Positions 36,058 to 44,139 of a stretch of DNA of 64,000 nucleotides are shown here, piece after piece. Source of the DNA: Clostridia bacterium (GTDB taxonomy: Bacteria > Bacillota > Clostridia > Christensenellales > Aristaeellaceae); assembly GCA_017936765.1 (NCBI GenBank), contig JAGBEX010000014.1:434001-498000 (forward strand), given 5' to 3'. The position numbers and the translations under genes are program-made. Position 1 is the stretch's first letter. The number at the start of each line of letters is the position of its first letter. A model generated the notes under the pieces. The model saw only the letters and a program-made list of their open reading frames with translations. It had not been told where the DNA came from and made no database searches.

Positions 36058-37127
36058 TTCCGTTTCCTCCAACAAAGCAGCAGGCTCACGCCAGCACCAA
36101 CGCCCGGCACGGCCAGCAGCCACCGTTCCAATGCGCCCAGCTGTGTCCAAAGCTCACGAATATCCAGCAATTGCGTTGCCGCCGCAGCCAAGACCAACAC
36201 CCCCGGCAGCCACACCACGCGCCTTCCGTTTGGGGCAAGCAGTTGGCCCGCGCACAGGCTCACGCTGCTGCCCAAGGCCAGGAACAGCGCCGCTATCCAC
36301 AGACACAGCGCCAGCAGCCGAACAAAGGCCGGTAGATGCGCCACCGTCAGCACCAGGCAGTCGCCCAGGGCGTTCTGGTTGGACAGCAGTTCATGGGGCA
36401 GCGCCAGGTTCAGGCAAAGCAGCACAACGATGCACAGTCCCACAGGCGGCAGCGGTTCGCGCCAGCGGCTTTCCTTTGTGGGCGCTTGCAGCAGGGGCAG
36501 CAGAAACATCCACCCCGCGCCTGCCCCTGCCTGAAACGCTGCCCACAGGCTGCTGACACCATCACCCAGCACAGGGAAAAGGTGATCCAGCCTTGCTCCG
36601 CTTACCAGTTCCAGCAGCACGGCACCCAACAGCGCCAGCAGCGGCACCCGCAGGAAGTACACGCCCCGTGCCAGCGCCTCGCCATTCAGGGCAAACAGCA
36701 GCAGCCCTGCGGCGGCCAGGGCCAGCGTCCATTGGGTTCCCTGGGTGCCGATCCCCTCGGTGAACAGGGTGATCAGCGCGGTGATGGTGCTGAGTGCATC
36801 CACCGCCAGCGCCACCGCTGCCAAAGCGCACACCAGCCACACGCCTGCCTTGCCCAGGGCCAGCCTTGCGCCTTCCGGCAAGCTGGCCGCCTTTGTGATG
36901 CGCAGCCCCAGACACGCCAGCCAATACAGCACCAGTCCGGGCAACAGGCACACCAGCGTCATCCACCAGGTGGCAGCGCCCGCCAGGGGCATGATCCGTG
37001 TCACCGCCGTGCGCAGGATGCTCACGCAGGCCAGCAGCCGCCATTGGCTGCGCAGCGCCAGGCGTTCCCCCAGTTCCCGCTGTGCCAGCCTTTCCTCGGG
37101 TGAATGAACCGTGCTTGTCGTTTTCAT
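36054..37127 (-). CDS. gerB: GerB-type spore germination permease
   Basis: An integral membrane protein of 357 residues with about ten hydrophobic segments, the APC-superfamily subunit that binds germinant amino acids or nucleosides in GerA-type receptors. After a hydrophilic N-terminus (1-36) the helices run almost continuously to the basic end CWRKRK. It is longer-looped than some GerB proteins and individual motifs are weak, so the assignment rests mainly on topology and position between gerA and gerC. The ATG at 37127 is 1 bp after the gerA stop with GAAGG ahead. Confidence 0.8.
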   Translation of the reverse strand: MKTTSTVHSPEERLAQRELGERLALRSQWRLLACVSILRTAVTRIMPLAGAATWWMTLVCLLPGLVLYWLACLGLRITKAASLPEGARLALGKAGVWLVCALAAVALAVDALSTITALITLFTEGIGTQGTQWTLALAAAGLLLFALNGEALARGVYFLRVPLLALLGAVLLELVSGARLDHLFPVLGDGVSSLWAAFQAGAGAGWMFLLPLLQAPTKESRWREPLPPVGLCIVVLLCLNLALPHELLSNQNALGDCLVLTVAHLPAFVRLLALCLWIAALFLALGSSVSLCAGQLLAPNGRRVVWLPGVLVLAAAATQLLDIRELWTQLGALERWLLAVPGVGAGVSLLLCWRKRK

Positions 37128-37128
37128 G

Positions 37129-38613
37129 CTACCTTCTGTCCCAGCCGCGCATCCGGCCACGGGTGCGCTCCATGCTGAAGGGATTCCCCAGCCACGTCCT
37201 CAAACGCTGATGCCACAACGGATAGCGGAGGAACACATCCGGGTTGTGGGTGCGCACCGGCGCCACCGGCGCAGCAAAGGGCGCGCCCAGGCTGGTCATG
37301 CCGCACAGCCGCACCACCATCACCGCCGAGAGCAGCACCATGCCATACAGGCCAAAGATGCACCCCGCCGCCAGGAAGATCAGCTGTCCGATGCGGAAGG
37401 CCATGCCCAGGGAGTAATCCGGAATGGCGTAGCTCCCCAGGCTGGACACCGCCACCACAATGATCAGCAGCGGGTGGATCAGCTTAGCCTCCACCGCCGC
37501 CTGACCCAGGATCAGCCCACTCACCGTTCCCAGCGAGTTGCCTACCACGCCCGGCACCCTGGTGCCTGCCTCGTTGATCAGGTTGAACATCAGCAGCATC
37601 AGCAACGTCTCTGCCGGGATGGACAGCGGCACCTGCGCCTGGCTTTCCAGAATGGCGGTGAGCAGCGTTACCGGCAGCGCCTCCGGGTGGAAGGTCACCG
37701 CCGCCACGAATAGCCCCGGCAGCAGCAGCGTACACAGCGCACCCAGCAGCCGGATCATTCGCAGAAACGTGCCATACTGCCAGCGCATGGAGGTATCGTC
37801 CGGGGTGTGGAACAGGTGCAGAAAGCTGATGGGCATAGCCAACACCTGGGGCGCGCCGTCCATCACGATCACCACCTGCCCCTCCAGCAGGAAGGAAGCA
37901 GCTCTGTCCGGGCGCTCGGTGAGGCAGCATTGGGGCAAAAGCGCAAAGGGCTTGTCTTCCATAAGCTGCTCCAGCGCGCCGATGGACAGCACCTGATCCA
38001 CCCGAATGCCCGCCAATCGGTTCTTCACCCGCTGCAGCGTCTGCCCATCCACCGCGTTTTTCAGGTACATCACACAGATGTTCGTGGGCGAGGCCTCGCC
38101 AATGGTACGCATCTCCCCGATCAGCTCCGGCGTGTGCAGTATGCGCCGCAGGAGCGTAATGTTATCCCGCAGCGCCTCGTTGAAGCCCTGGTGGGGGCCG
38201 TTCACCACGCTCTCCGTCAGCGGCGGCGCAATGCCCCGGCGAACAAAGTACCGTATGTCAAAGCACAGCGCCGCGGGCATACCATCTGCCACCAGCACCG
38301 CCTTGCCATTCACAATGGCGTCCACCGCTTCCGCGTAGGTGGATACTGCCTTGGCATCCCCCACATGGATGGTCTGCAACAGCGCATCCTGCAGGTCGGC
38401 TGCCAGCGGCGCATCCGTCTGCTCCTGGCAGGGTGTGAGGATGTAGTGCTGCAAAAAGTCGCTGGACACCAGCCCATCCACAAAGTACACCGCCGCCTCC
38501 CGCCGGAACACGCGGAAATCCCTGCGGGTCATGTCGGTATTCACATCACGGAAGAGGCGCGCCTCCAGCACGGATAGATTCTGTTCCAGGGATGATGAGA
38601 TCTTCTCCGGCAT
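37129..38613 (-). CDS. gerA: GerA family spore germination protein
   Basis: The A subunit of a germinant receptor, 494 residues. The soluble N-terminal half (1-270) carries FRREAAVYFVDGLVSSDFLQ, PHQGFNEALRDNITLLRR and EASPTNICVMYLKN, all typical; the C-terminal half has about five helices with the signature NLINEAGTRVPGVVGNSLGTVSGLILGQAAVEA. ATG at 38613 follows GGAGGTG at 8 bp; an in-frame start five codons earlier overlaps that site. First gene of the ger operon. I could not identify a forespore sigma-G promoter with confidence. Confidence 0.93.
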   Translation of the reverse strand: MPEKISSSLEQNLSVLEARLFRDVNTDMTRRDFRVFRREAAVYFVDGLVSSDFLQHYILTPCQEQTDAPLAADLQDALLQTIHVGDAKAVSTYAEAVDAIVNGKAVLVADGMPAALCFDIRYFVRRGIAPPLTESVVNGPHQGFNEALRDNITLLRRILHTPELIGEMRTIGEASPTNICVMYLKNAVDGQTLQRVKNRLAGIRVDQVLSIGALEQLMEDKPFALLPQCCLTERPDRAASFLLEGQVVIVMDGAPQVLAMPISFLHLFHTPDDTSMRWQYGTFLRMIRLLGALCTLLLPGLFVAAVTFHPEALPVTLLTAILESQAQVPLSIPAETLLMLLMFNLINEAGTRVPGVVGNSLGTVSGLILGQAAVEAKLIHPLLIIVVAVSSLGSYAIPDYSLGMAFRIGQLIFLAAGCIFGLYGMVLLSAVMVVRLCGMTSLGAPFAAPVAPVRTHNPDVFLRYPLWHQRLRTWLGNPFSMERTRGRMRGWDRR

Positions 38614-38653
38614 GGCACGCACCTCCAATCACACGCACATCTCTCCGGGTGGC

Positions 38654-38820
38654 AACGGAGGGCCGCAGCCCTCCGTTTTAGTTCGTATCGCCCGGCTCTG
38701 CCGGGCGGGCGGGTCGTTTTCGCCTCTGGCGAAAACTTTCCTTACACGAGGGAGCGGCCGTGGGCTTTAGCCCACAGCGACCGAGTGCAAATTCCCCGAA
38801 ATGGCTCTGCCATTTCGGGG
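38654..38820. repeat. run of five intergenic hairpins
   Basis: Five palindromes follow each other: AACGGAGGGC-CGCA-GCCCTCCGTT (38654-38677), CGCCCGGC-TCT-GCCGGGCG (38689-38707), GTTTTCGCC-TCT-GGCGAAAAC (38716-38736), GTGGGCT-TT-AGCCCAC (38760-38775) and CCCCGAAATGGC-TCT-GCCATTTCGGGG (38794-38820). The TCT loops and GGCTCTGCC core match the composite element elsewhere. It fills the gap between gerA and the DUF1540 gene; the last hairpin may also terminate DUF1540. Confidence 0.75.
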
Positions 38821-38827
38821 AGTCGCC

Positions 38828-38995
38828 TTAGTGGCGGCACTTATAGCTGCTGCACATGCTTTCGTCAGCCTTGCCGTCGCAGCAGTTCTTCTTGGGCGTC
38901 ACCTGGATGTCCGTCAGGGAACACATGTTGTTCACCTCGTGATGCTGGCAGCTTTCCACGCTGCAATGGATGCACTGATTCTTCTGATGAGCCAT
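38828..38995 (-). CDS. DUF1540 domain-containing protein
   Basis: A 55-residue cysteine-rich protein: CIHCSVESCQHHEVNNMCSL and later CC and C residues form a putative metal-binding domain of the DUF1540 family, often encoded by spore-forming Clostridia. The ATG at 38995 was chosen because AGGAGG is 9 bp upstream; an earlier ATG two codons before is only 3 bp from it. Function unknown; metal storage or a spore role has not been shown. Confidence 0.85.
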   Translation of the reverse strand: MAHQKNQCIHCSVESCQHHEVNNMCSLTDIQVTPKKNCCDGKADESMCSSYKCRH

Positions 38996-39062
38996 TTTCA
39001 TCCGCCTCCTGATGATTTGTCGCCGCAAACCGGCGCAGAAACATCATGCCCCAAACTGCCCC

Positions 39063-39091
39063 TTGTGATGCTGTTAAAAATGTGCTATGCT
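39063..39091 (+). promoter_or_regulatory. promoter of queT
   Basis: TTGTGA (39063-39068), 17 bp spacer, TATGCT (39086-39091), 57 bp before the start codon. Confidence 0.5.
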
Positions 39092-39148
39092 GTTTTTGCC
39101 GCTTGCGACTGTATTCGCTCTGTGGCAAATCGAATAGGAGGTGTCTCT

Positions 39149-39628
39149 ATGTTCAGGAGACAGCTATCGACCCGCTCCCTATGCCTGAGCGCCATCATCG
39201 CCGCGCTGTATGCCGCGCTGACGCTCATGCTCCCCGTCCTCAGCTATGGTGCATGGCAATGCCGTCTTTCCGAGGCGCTCACCCTGCTCCCGCTGATCCT
39301 CCCCCAGTCCGTTCCCGGGCTGTTCATTGGCTGCCTGGTGGCCAATCTGCTCAGCCCTGTGGGCATCTGGGATGTGCTGTTCGGCTCGCTGGCCACGCTG
39401 CTGGCCGCCATCGGCACCTACAAGCTGCGGCATCGTCCGGTGCTGGCCGCTGCGTGTCCTGTGATCAGCAACGGTCTCATCGTTGGCTCCATGCTCTCGG
39501 TGGTGTATAGCTTGCCCGCCGCGCTGACCATGATTCAGGTAGCCGCTGGCGAGCTACTGGCGGTGATCCTCGGCTACGCGCTGCTGAAAGCCTTCCGCGG
39601 GCGCATCGACTGGAAAAAGTTCCAATAA
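39149..39628 (+). CDS. queT: QueT-family transporter (ECF S-component)
   Basis: A 159-residue membrane protein with five to six helices, the substrate-binding component of an energy-coupling factor transporter for a queuosine precursor. The family pattern is LSAIIAALYAALTLMLPVLSYGAWQCRLSEALTLLP followed by GLFIGCLVANL. AGGAGG precedes the ATG. ECF ATPase and T components are not in the window and are presumably shared. No preQ1 riboswitch was recognised upstream. It ends in a strong terminator. Confidence 0.87.
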   Translation: MFRRQLSTRSLCLSAIIAALYAALTLMLPVLSYGAWQCRLSEALTLLPLILPQSVPGLFIGCLVANLLSPVGIWDVLFGSLATLLAAIGTYKLRHRPVLAAACPVISNGLIVGSMLSVVYSLPAALTMIQVAAGELLAVILGYALLKAFRGRIDWKKFQ

Positions 39629-39640
39629 ACAAGCACGCTA

Positions 39641-39680
39641 AAGGGCGGCATGACCGAAGTCAAGCCGCCCTTGTTGTTTT
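39641..39680 (+). terminator. terminator of queT
   Basis: AAGGGCGGC / GCCGCCCTT arms (39641-39649 and 39664-39672) followed by GTTGTTTT; also placed to end the convergent nucleotidase gene. Confidence 0.8.
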
Positions 39681-39694
39681 GGGGAGAATGCAGC

Positions 39695-41365
39695 TTATTC
39701 CGCAGCGGGAGCTTCGGGAACAGCCACAATGCGGCCCTGGCCATAGGGATTGGCGTATTCCTCGCCGACCACGCCGCCCAGGGTGCCGGTGATGTAATCG
39801 ATCAGCACCTGATTGTCGATCTTGACGCAATCCTGCAGGATCGGGCAGTCGATAAACACGGTGTTGCCATCGCCTTTCAGCTTCAGCTTGTAGTCGTGAG
39901 AAGCCAGGGTGTAGGTCTTTTCCAGGTCGAGGGGTTCATCGCCGATCATCACGTTCTTCACGCGATACTCGCCGTCCACGCTCACAAACATTTTCTTCTC
40001 GTCCATCTTCACAGAGGAAGGAATGTAGGTGTGGATTTCGTAGGTCATGCCGGAAACCTGCAGGAAGCCGCCGAACTCGCTGGGAACGTCCTTGCAGGCA
40101 TACTCCAGCGCGTCCAGGAGCTTCTGACCGGTGATCTCGATAACGCACATGCTGTTGCCATAGGGATGCACCAGCAGGATGTCGTTCAGGGTGATGTCGC
40201 CAGCCTTGATGTTGGCACGGATGCCGCCGCCGTTCACGATGGCCACGTCAGCGCCGGACTGATCGCGGTAAGCGTCAGCGCACAGGTCGCCCAGGTTGGT
40301 CTCGGCAGTACGCACGATGCGGATGGGCTTGCCGTTGGCATCCACAGCCTCAGGATCGCTGATGGTCAGGGCAACCTGCGTGGTAGCCACGACTTCCTTC
40401 AGCTTCGCGTCCAGCATGGCGGTAGCAGCTTCCACAGCGGCAGAAACGTCGTTCTTGATCAGCGCAGGAGCATCGAAGTCGAAGTTCCAGGCATGGGTGC
40501 CGCAAGTCATGGAGCCATCCTTGGCAGAGATGGTCAGGTAGCCGATGCCTTCCAGCTTGGTGCCGCAGGCAGAGCGCAGCACGTCCTCACCAGCCTTATT
40601 CTTCATGATGACCTGCTCGGTATCATGGCTGTGGCCATCCAGATAGGCGTCGATGCCGGTGGTGTTGCCGATGATGTCCACATAGGTCCAGGGTTCGCAC
40701 TCGGCCTCGCTGCCGGTGTGCGCCATGGCGATCACATAGTCAGCGCCCTCTTCGATGGCGGCGTCCACAGCGGTCTGCACAGCGTTGTACACGCCTTCGC
40801 CGGTCTCGTCCTCAAAGAAGCCGTAGATGAACTTGCCCTCATCATCCATGAAGTAGGCGGGGGTGGAAGAGGTCAGGGTCTTGGGGGTGGAGATGCCCAC
40901 GAAGGCCACCTTCACGCCGTCGAACTCCTTGATCACATAGGGCTTGAAAACCAGTTCGCCTTCCTTGTTGAAGGTGGAGCTGATGTAGGGGAACTCGGCC
41001 TTTTCGGTCAGCTCCAGGAAGCGCTCCATGCCGTAGTCGAACTCGTGGTTGCCGGGGGTGGCAATGTCGTAGCCCACAGCGTTCATCAGGTCGATCAGCG
41101 CTTCGCCCTTAGTCATGGTGCCAATAGGTTCGCCCTGGATGGCGTCGCCGTTGTCCACCAGCACAACGTAGTTGTCCTCAGCCAGCGCATCGCGCAGGGC
41201 AGCCAGGCCGGCGTAGCCCCAGCCGCTTTCAATGCCGCAATGCACGTCGCTGGTGTACAGAATTACCAGATCCTTCGTCAGCGCAGGAGCAGCAGCTTCT
41301 TCTGCAACAGCGGTGCAGCCCAGCAGCATGGCCAGCGCAAGGATCAGACCAAGAATCTTCTTCAT
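39695..41365 (-). CDS. 5'-nucleotidase/2',3'-cyclic phosphodiesterase family lipoprotein
   Basis: An exported UshA-like phosphatase of 556 residues that releases phosphate and nucleosides outside the cell. The signal peptide ends in lipobox LLGC (Cys about 17). The metallophosphoesterase domain has the metal ligands in YTSDVHCG, VDNGDAIQGE, TPGNHEFDYG, MAHTGSEAE and DGHSHDTEQ; the C-terminal nucleotide-binding domain (about 350-530) has NGGGIRANIKAGDI and HPYGNSM. Order and length are normal. Minus-strand TTGAAA and TATAAT lie just upstream. Single-gene transcript. Confidence 0.92.
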   Translation of the reverse strand: MKKILGLILALAMLLGCTAVAEEAAAPALTKDLVILYTSDVHCGIESGWGYAGLAALRDALAEDNYVVLVDNGDAIQGEPIGTMTKGEALIDLMNAVGYDIATPGNHEFDYGMERFLELTEKAEFPYISSTFNKEGELVFKPYVIKEFDGVKVAFVGISTPKTLTSSTPAYFMDDEGKFIYGFFEDETGEGVYNAVQTAVDAAIEEGADYVIAMAHTGSEAECEPWTYVDIIGNTTGIDAYLDGHSHDTEQVIMKNKAGEDVLRSACGTKLEGIGYLTISAKDGSMTCGTHAWNFDFDAPALIKNDVSAAVEAATAMLDAKLKEVVATTQVALTISDPEAVDANGKPIRIVRTAETNLGDLCADAYRDQSGADVAIVNGGGIRANIKAGDITLNDILLVHPYGNSMCVIEITGQKLLDALEYACKDVPSEFGGFLQVSGMTYEIHTYIPSSVKMDEKKMFVSVDGEYRVKNVMIGDEPLDLEKTYTLASHDYKLKLKGDGNTVFIDCPILQDCVKIDNQVLIDYITGTLGGVVGEEYANPYGQGRIVAVPEAPAAE

Positions 41366-41410
41366 GGTTGTTTCCTCCCTTTTATTTTGGAATGTATGGA
41401 ACCTACCGAA

Positions 41411-41438
41411 ATTATACCATAAACAGCCAGAATTTCAA
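41411..41438 (-). promoter_or_regulatory. promoter of the 5'-nucleotidase gene
   Basis: Minus-strand TTGAAA (41433-41438), 16 bp spacer ending in TGG, TATAAT (41411-41416). Confidence 0.7.
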
Positions 41439-41491
41439 TATCCCCGCCCGCCTCTGCAAACATTTTACCGGCATGAAACACAATTTTTGCA

Positions 41492-41499
41492 CATACATT
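41492..41499 (+). promoter_or_regulatory. possible sigma-E-type -10 box ahead of the L,D-transpeptidase-spoIIIA operon
   Basis: CATACATT matches the mother-cell sigma-E -10 consensus CATACANT and lies 22 bp before the start codon. The -35 side (GCATGAA region, about 41471) is only a partial match. No vegetative promoter is visible here. SpoIIIA operons are known sigma-E targets. Confidence 0.45.
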
Positions 41500-41521
41500 C
41501 ACACCATCAGGAGGCGGTGGA

Positions 41522-42175
41522 ATGCGCAAAGCCCTTTTGCTGATGGTTCTCGGCGTGGTTCTGCTGTCTCTCCCTGCCGCCATTGGTGAGAAAAACGCCC
41601 CCTATGAGATCCACATCGATGTGGAGAGCAAGGCCCTCACCCTGTTCCAGGGGGATAAGCTGGTGAAGCAATACACCATTGCCACCGGTGCCTGGGATAC
41701 CCCCACTCCCCTGGGTGTTTTCACCATCAACAGCCGTTTCAGCGGCGAAATGTGCGGCTTCGGCACCTGCTTTCTGGGGCTGAACGTCCCCTGGGGGAAT
41801 TACGGCATCCACGGCACCAACAAGCCGGAGAGCATCGGCAGCAATGCCAGCCACGGCTGCATCCGTATGCGGGTAAAGGACGCCGAGGAGCTTTACGCCA
41901 CCGTACCCAATGGCACCCGCGTGGTGATCCAATGCGGCCCCTTTGGCGAATTAGGCACCAGCCTGCGCCCCCTTAAAGAGGGCGACCGCAGCAGCATGGT
42001 CTGCGCCGTGCAGCGCAAGCTGAAGGCGCTGGGCTTCTACTACGGCTGGCCGGACGGCATCTACGGTGCTGCCACCCAGCAGGCCGTGGCTGCCGCCCGC
42101 AAGGCCATGAGCCTGCCCCCCGGCCATGTGGACTGGGCATTCTATCAGGCCATTGGCCTCACGCTGTTTGAATAA
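41522..42175 (+). CDS. L,D-transpeptidase (YkuD) with peptidoglycan-binding domain
   Basis: Makes or edits 3-3 peptide cross-links in peptidoglycan. The 217-residue exported protein has a signal peptide (1-22), a YkuD domain with IHGTN (His97) and SHGCIRM (Cys113), and a C-terminal PG_binding_1-like unit (MVCAVQRKLKALGFYYGWPDGIYGAAT). AGGAGG precedes the ATG. It is 12 bp ahead of spoIIIAA, apparently in one sporulation operon, so it may act on the cortex or on septal wall during engulfment. That role is inference from position. Confidence 0.88.
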   Translation: MRKALLLMVLGVVLLSLPAAIGEKNAPYEIHIDVESKALTLFQGDKLVKQYTIATGAWDTPTPLGVFTINSRFSGEMCGFGTCFLGLNVPWGNYGIHGTNKPESIGSNASHGCIRMRVKDAEELYATVPNGTRVVIQCGPFGELGTSLRPLKEGDRSSMVCAVQRKLKALGFYYGWPDGIYGAATQQAVAAARKAMSLPPGHVDWAFYQAIGLTLFE

Positions 42176-42187
42176 CGGAGGTACGCC

Positions 42188-43054
42188 ATGAACTGGGAAG
42201 AAACCAAGGCCTTCCTCTCCCCCTGCTTTCCGCCGTCCATCCGGGATGAGATGGAGCTGCTGCTCCCCGGCGAGCTGCGGGAGATCCGCGTCCGCGCCCA
42301 GCGTCCCACGGTGTTCTGCACCGCCAGCCGCAGCGTGGCCCTGGACTGGCACCCCGACCAGCGCCAGGTGGAAACATTGGTGGAGGCACTCTCCGAGCAT
42401 AGCCTCTACGCCCGCAGCGATGAGACCCGGCAGGGGTACATCACCCTGCGGGGCGGTCACCGCATGGGCTTGTGTGGGCAGGTCATGTCCCAAAGCCTGA
42501 AGGACATTGGCTCGGTGTGCATCCGCATCGCCTGCGCCTGGCCGGGCTGCGCCGACGAGCTGCTCCCCCATGCGGAGAACCTGCTCATCATCGGCGCCCC
42601 CGGCACCGGCAAAACCACCCTCCTGCGGGATATCGCCCGCCAGCTTTCCACCGCAAGACAAGCCCGGCAGGTGGCGCTCATCGACCACCGAGGCGAGCTG
42701 GCCGCCTGTGTGCATGGCGTTCCCCAGCTGGATGTGGGCGAATGCGATGTCCTCTGCGGGTGCACCAAGCCGGAGGCGGTGGCCTGGCTGGTGCGCTCCA
42801 TGGCACCCCAGGCCATCATCACCGACGAGCTTTCCGGCGCAGAGGATGCCGCCGCCCTGCTGGACGCCATGGCCTGTGGCTGCTCCATCGTAACCAGCTG
42901 CCACGGTGCCAGCCTCACCGAGGTGGCCAACCGCCCCGCCATGGCCGCGCTGATGGCTCGCCGCGCCTTTCACCACTATGCGCTGCTGCATCCCGAAGGC
43001 GGCGGACGTATCGCCGCCCTCTACGACCGGGCAGGCAGTCCCATCAAGCCGTGA
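42188..43054 (+). CDS. spoIIIAA: stage III sporulation protein AA (ATPase)
   Basis: The cytoplasmic ATPase of the SpoIIIA-SpoIIQ channel, related to secretion ATPases. In 288 residues it shows the N-terminal LREIRVRAQRP, the Walker A loop IIGAPGTGKTTLLRD (about 132-146), the region VALIDHRGELAACVHG and the Walker-B-like AIITDELSGAEDA. ACGGAGG precedes the ATG. First of eight consecutive spoIIIA genes with overlaps or very short gaps. Confidence 0.96.
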   Translation: MNWEETKAFLSPCFPPSIRDEMELLLPGELREIRVRAQRPTVFCTASRSVALDWHPDQRQVETLVEALSEHSLYARSDETRQGYITLRGGHRMGLCGQVMSQSLKDIGSVCIRIACAWPGCADELLPHAENLLIIGAPGTGKTTLLRDIARQLSTARQARQVALIDHRGELAACVHGVPQLDVGECDVLCGCTKPEAVAWLVRSMAPQAIITDELSGAEDAAALLDAMACGCSIVTSCHGASLTEVANRPAMAALMARRAFHHYALLHPEGGGRIAALYDRAGSPIKP

Positions 43055-43533
43055 TGCGCCCCATGCTGGCCATCATGGCAGGGCTGCTCTGCGGCGTCAT
43101 GGGCTTGCGCCAGGCCAGCCGCATCCGGGAGACCAACGCCACCCTCCACCGCTGGCAAACGCTCTTACAGCACCTGTGTCTGCTTTTGCGCCAGCAACGC
43201 CTCTCCCTGCCCGAAGCCTTCACCCAGGCTGCCACCGAAAACACCTGTGCCGACCAGCTGCTGCGCCAATGGGCAGCGGCACTGCAACGCGATCCCCTCA
43301 CCCCGCTGCCCCGGCACTACACGTCCCAGGGCGCGGAAGATGCGGTGCTGCTGCGCCTGCTGGAGGGACTCTCCCACGGCAGTCTGGAAAGCCGCGTGCT
43401 TTCCACCCAGCAAGCCGCGGAGGAAATGTCGCTGCTGGCCACAGCCTCCCAGGCCAAAGCTCAGCAGGACAGCAAAATGTGGACGACTCTGGGCTGGACC
43501 TGCGGCGCGTGCCTCACCCTGATGCTATTGTAA
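43054..43533 (+). CDS. spoIIIAB: stage III sporulation protein AB
   Basis: A 159-residue membrane protein of the SpoIIIA complex, related to GspF-type proteins. It has an N-terminal helix (MLAIMAGLLCGVMGL), the conserved RRIRE-like RETNATLHRWQTLLQHL region, a long helical cytoplasmic middle part (about 20-135) and a C-terminal helix (TTLGWTCGACLTLMLL). The ATG shares one base with the stop of spoIIIAA (TGATG), showing tight coupling. Confidence 0.9.
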   Translation: MRPMLAIMAGLLCGVMGLRQASRIRETNATLHRWQTLLQHLCLLLRQQRLSLPEAFTQAATENTCADQLLRQWAAALQRDPLTPLPRHYTSQGAEDAVLLRLLEGLSHGSLESRVLSTQQAAEEMSLLATASQAKAQQDSKMWTTLGWTCGACLTLMLL

Positions 43534-43542
43534 GGAGTGCCT

Positions 43543-43740
43543 ATGCAGATCGATCTCCTGTTTCAAATTGCCGGTGTGGGGGTGCTGACCACCGTGGTGG
43601 CCGCCATTCTTCAGCGCGCCGGCAGAGACGAGCTGGCCACCCTTTCCACCGTGGCGGGGCTGGCCATCGTGCTGCTGATGGTGGTCAGCCTGCTGTCGGA
43701 GCTGTTCACCAGCGTGCGCAGCATATTCCAGCTGTATTAA
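43543..43740 (+). CDS. spoIIIAC: stage III sporulation protein AC
   Basis: A 65-residue protein with two transmembrane helices, the family pattern IDLLFQIAGVGVLTTVVAAILQRAGRDELATLSTVAGL and a hydrophobic end FTSVRSIFQLY. ATG at 43543 follows AAGGAG; an in-frame GTG at 43537 is too close to it. Confidence 0.93.
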   Translation: MQIDLLFQIAGVGVLTTVVAAILQRAGRDELATLSTVAGLAIVLLMVVSLLSELFTSVRSIFQLY

Positions 43741-43752
43741 GGAGGCACCACC

Positions 43753-44139
43753 ATGGATGTATTGCGCATGGCCGGGATGTCCATGGCCTCCGCCGTGGCG
43801 GTGATCCTCCTGCGCCGTATGCGCCCGGAGATGGGCCTTACCGCTGCCCTGGCCGCAGGCATTCTGCTGCTGACCATGGCTATGCCCATGGTGGCGCAGG
43901 TCATCGGCGGCATCACCAGCATTGCCCAGGCGGGAGGCGTGAAGAGCAGCTACCTCACCCAACTGTTGAAGGTGGCGGGCATCAGCCTTTTGATGGACTT
44001 CGCCGCCCAGACCTGCCGGGATGCAGGCGAAGAAGGTCTCGCCATGAAAACTGAGCTGGCCGGTCGTGTGATGCTCCTCACCCTGGCGCTCCCCGCCATG
44101 CAAACGCTGCTCACCCAGCTTCTCTCCCTTGCACCATGA
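43753..44139 (+). CDS. spoIIIAD: stage III sporulation protein AD
   Basis: A 128-residue integral membrane protein with four hydrophobic segments. The family pattern VLLRRMRPEMGLTAALAAGILLL near the start and GISLLMDFAAQTCRDAGEEGLAMKTELAGRVMLLTLALP near the end are clear. GGAGG lies ahead of the ATG, and the stop overlaps the spoIIIAE ATG by 4 bp. Confidence 0.93.
   Translation: MDVLRMAGMSMASAVAVILLRRMRPEMGLTAALAAGILLLTMAMPMVAQVIGGITSIAQAGGVKSSYLTQLLKVAGISLLMDFAAQTCRDAGEEGLAMKTELAGRVMLLTLALPAMQTLLTQLLSLAP

Noticed and set aside
39029..39148. preQ1 riboswitch in front of queT
   Set aside because: queT genes are often riboswitch-controlled, but neither the preQ1-I nor the preQ1-II core could be found in the 120 bp upstream.
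39650..41422. Long plus-strand open frame antisense to the 5'-nucleotidase
   Set aside because: The minus-strand frame has a signal peptide, five metal-ligand motifs and a promoter; the plus-strand one has none.
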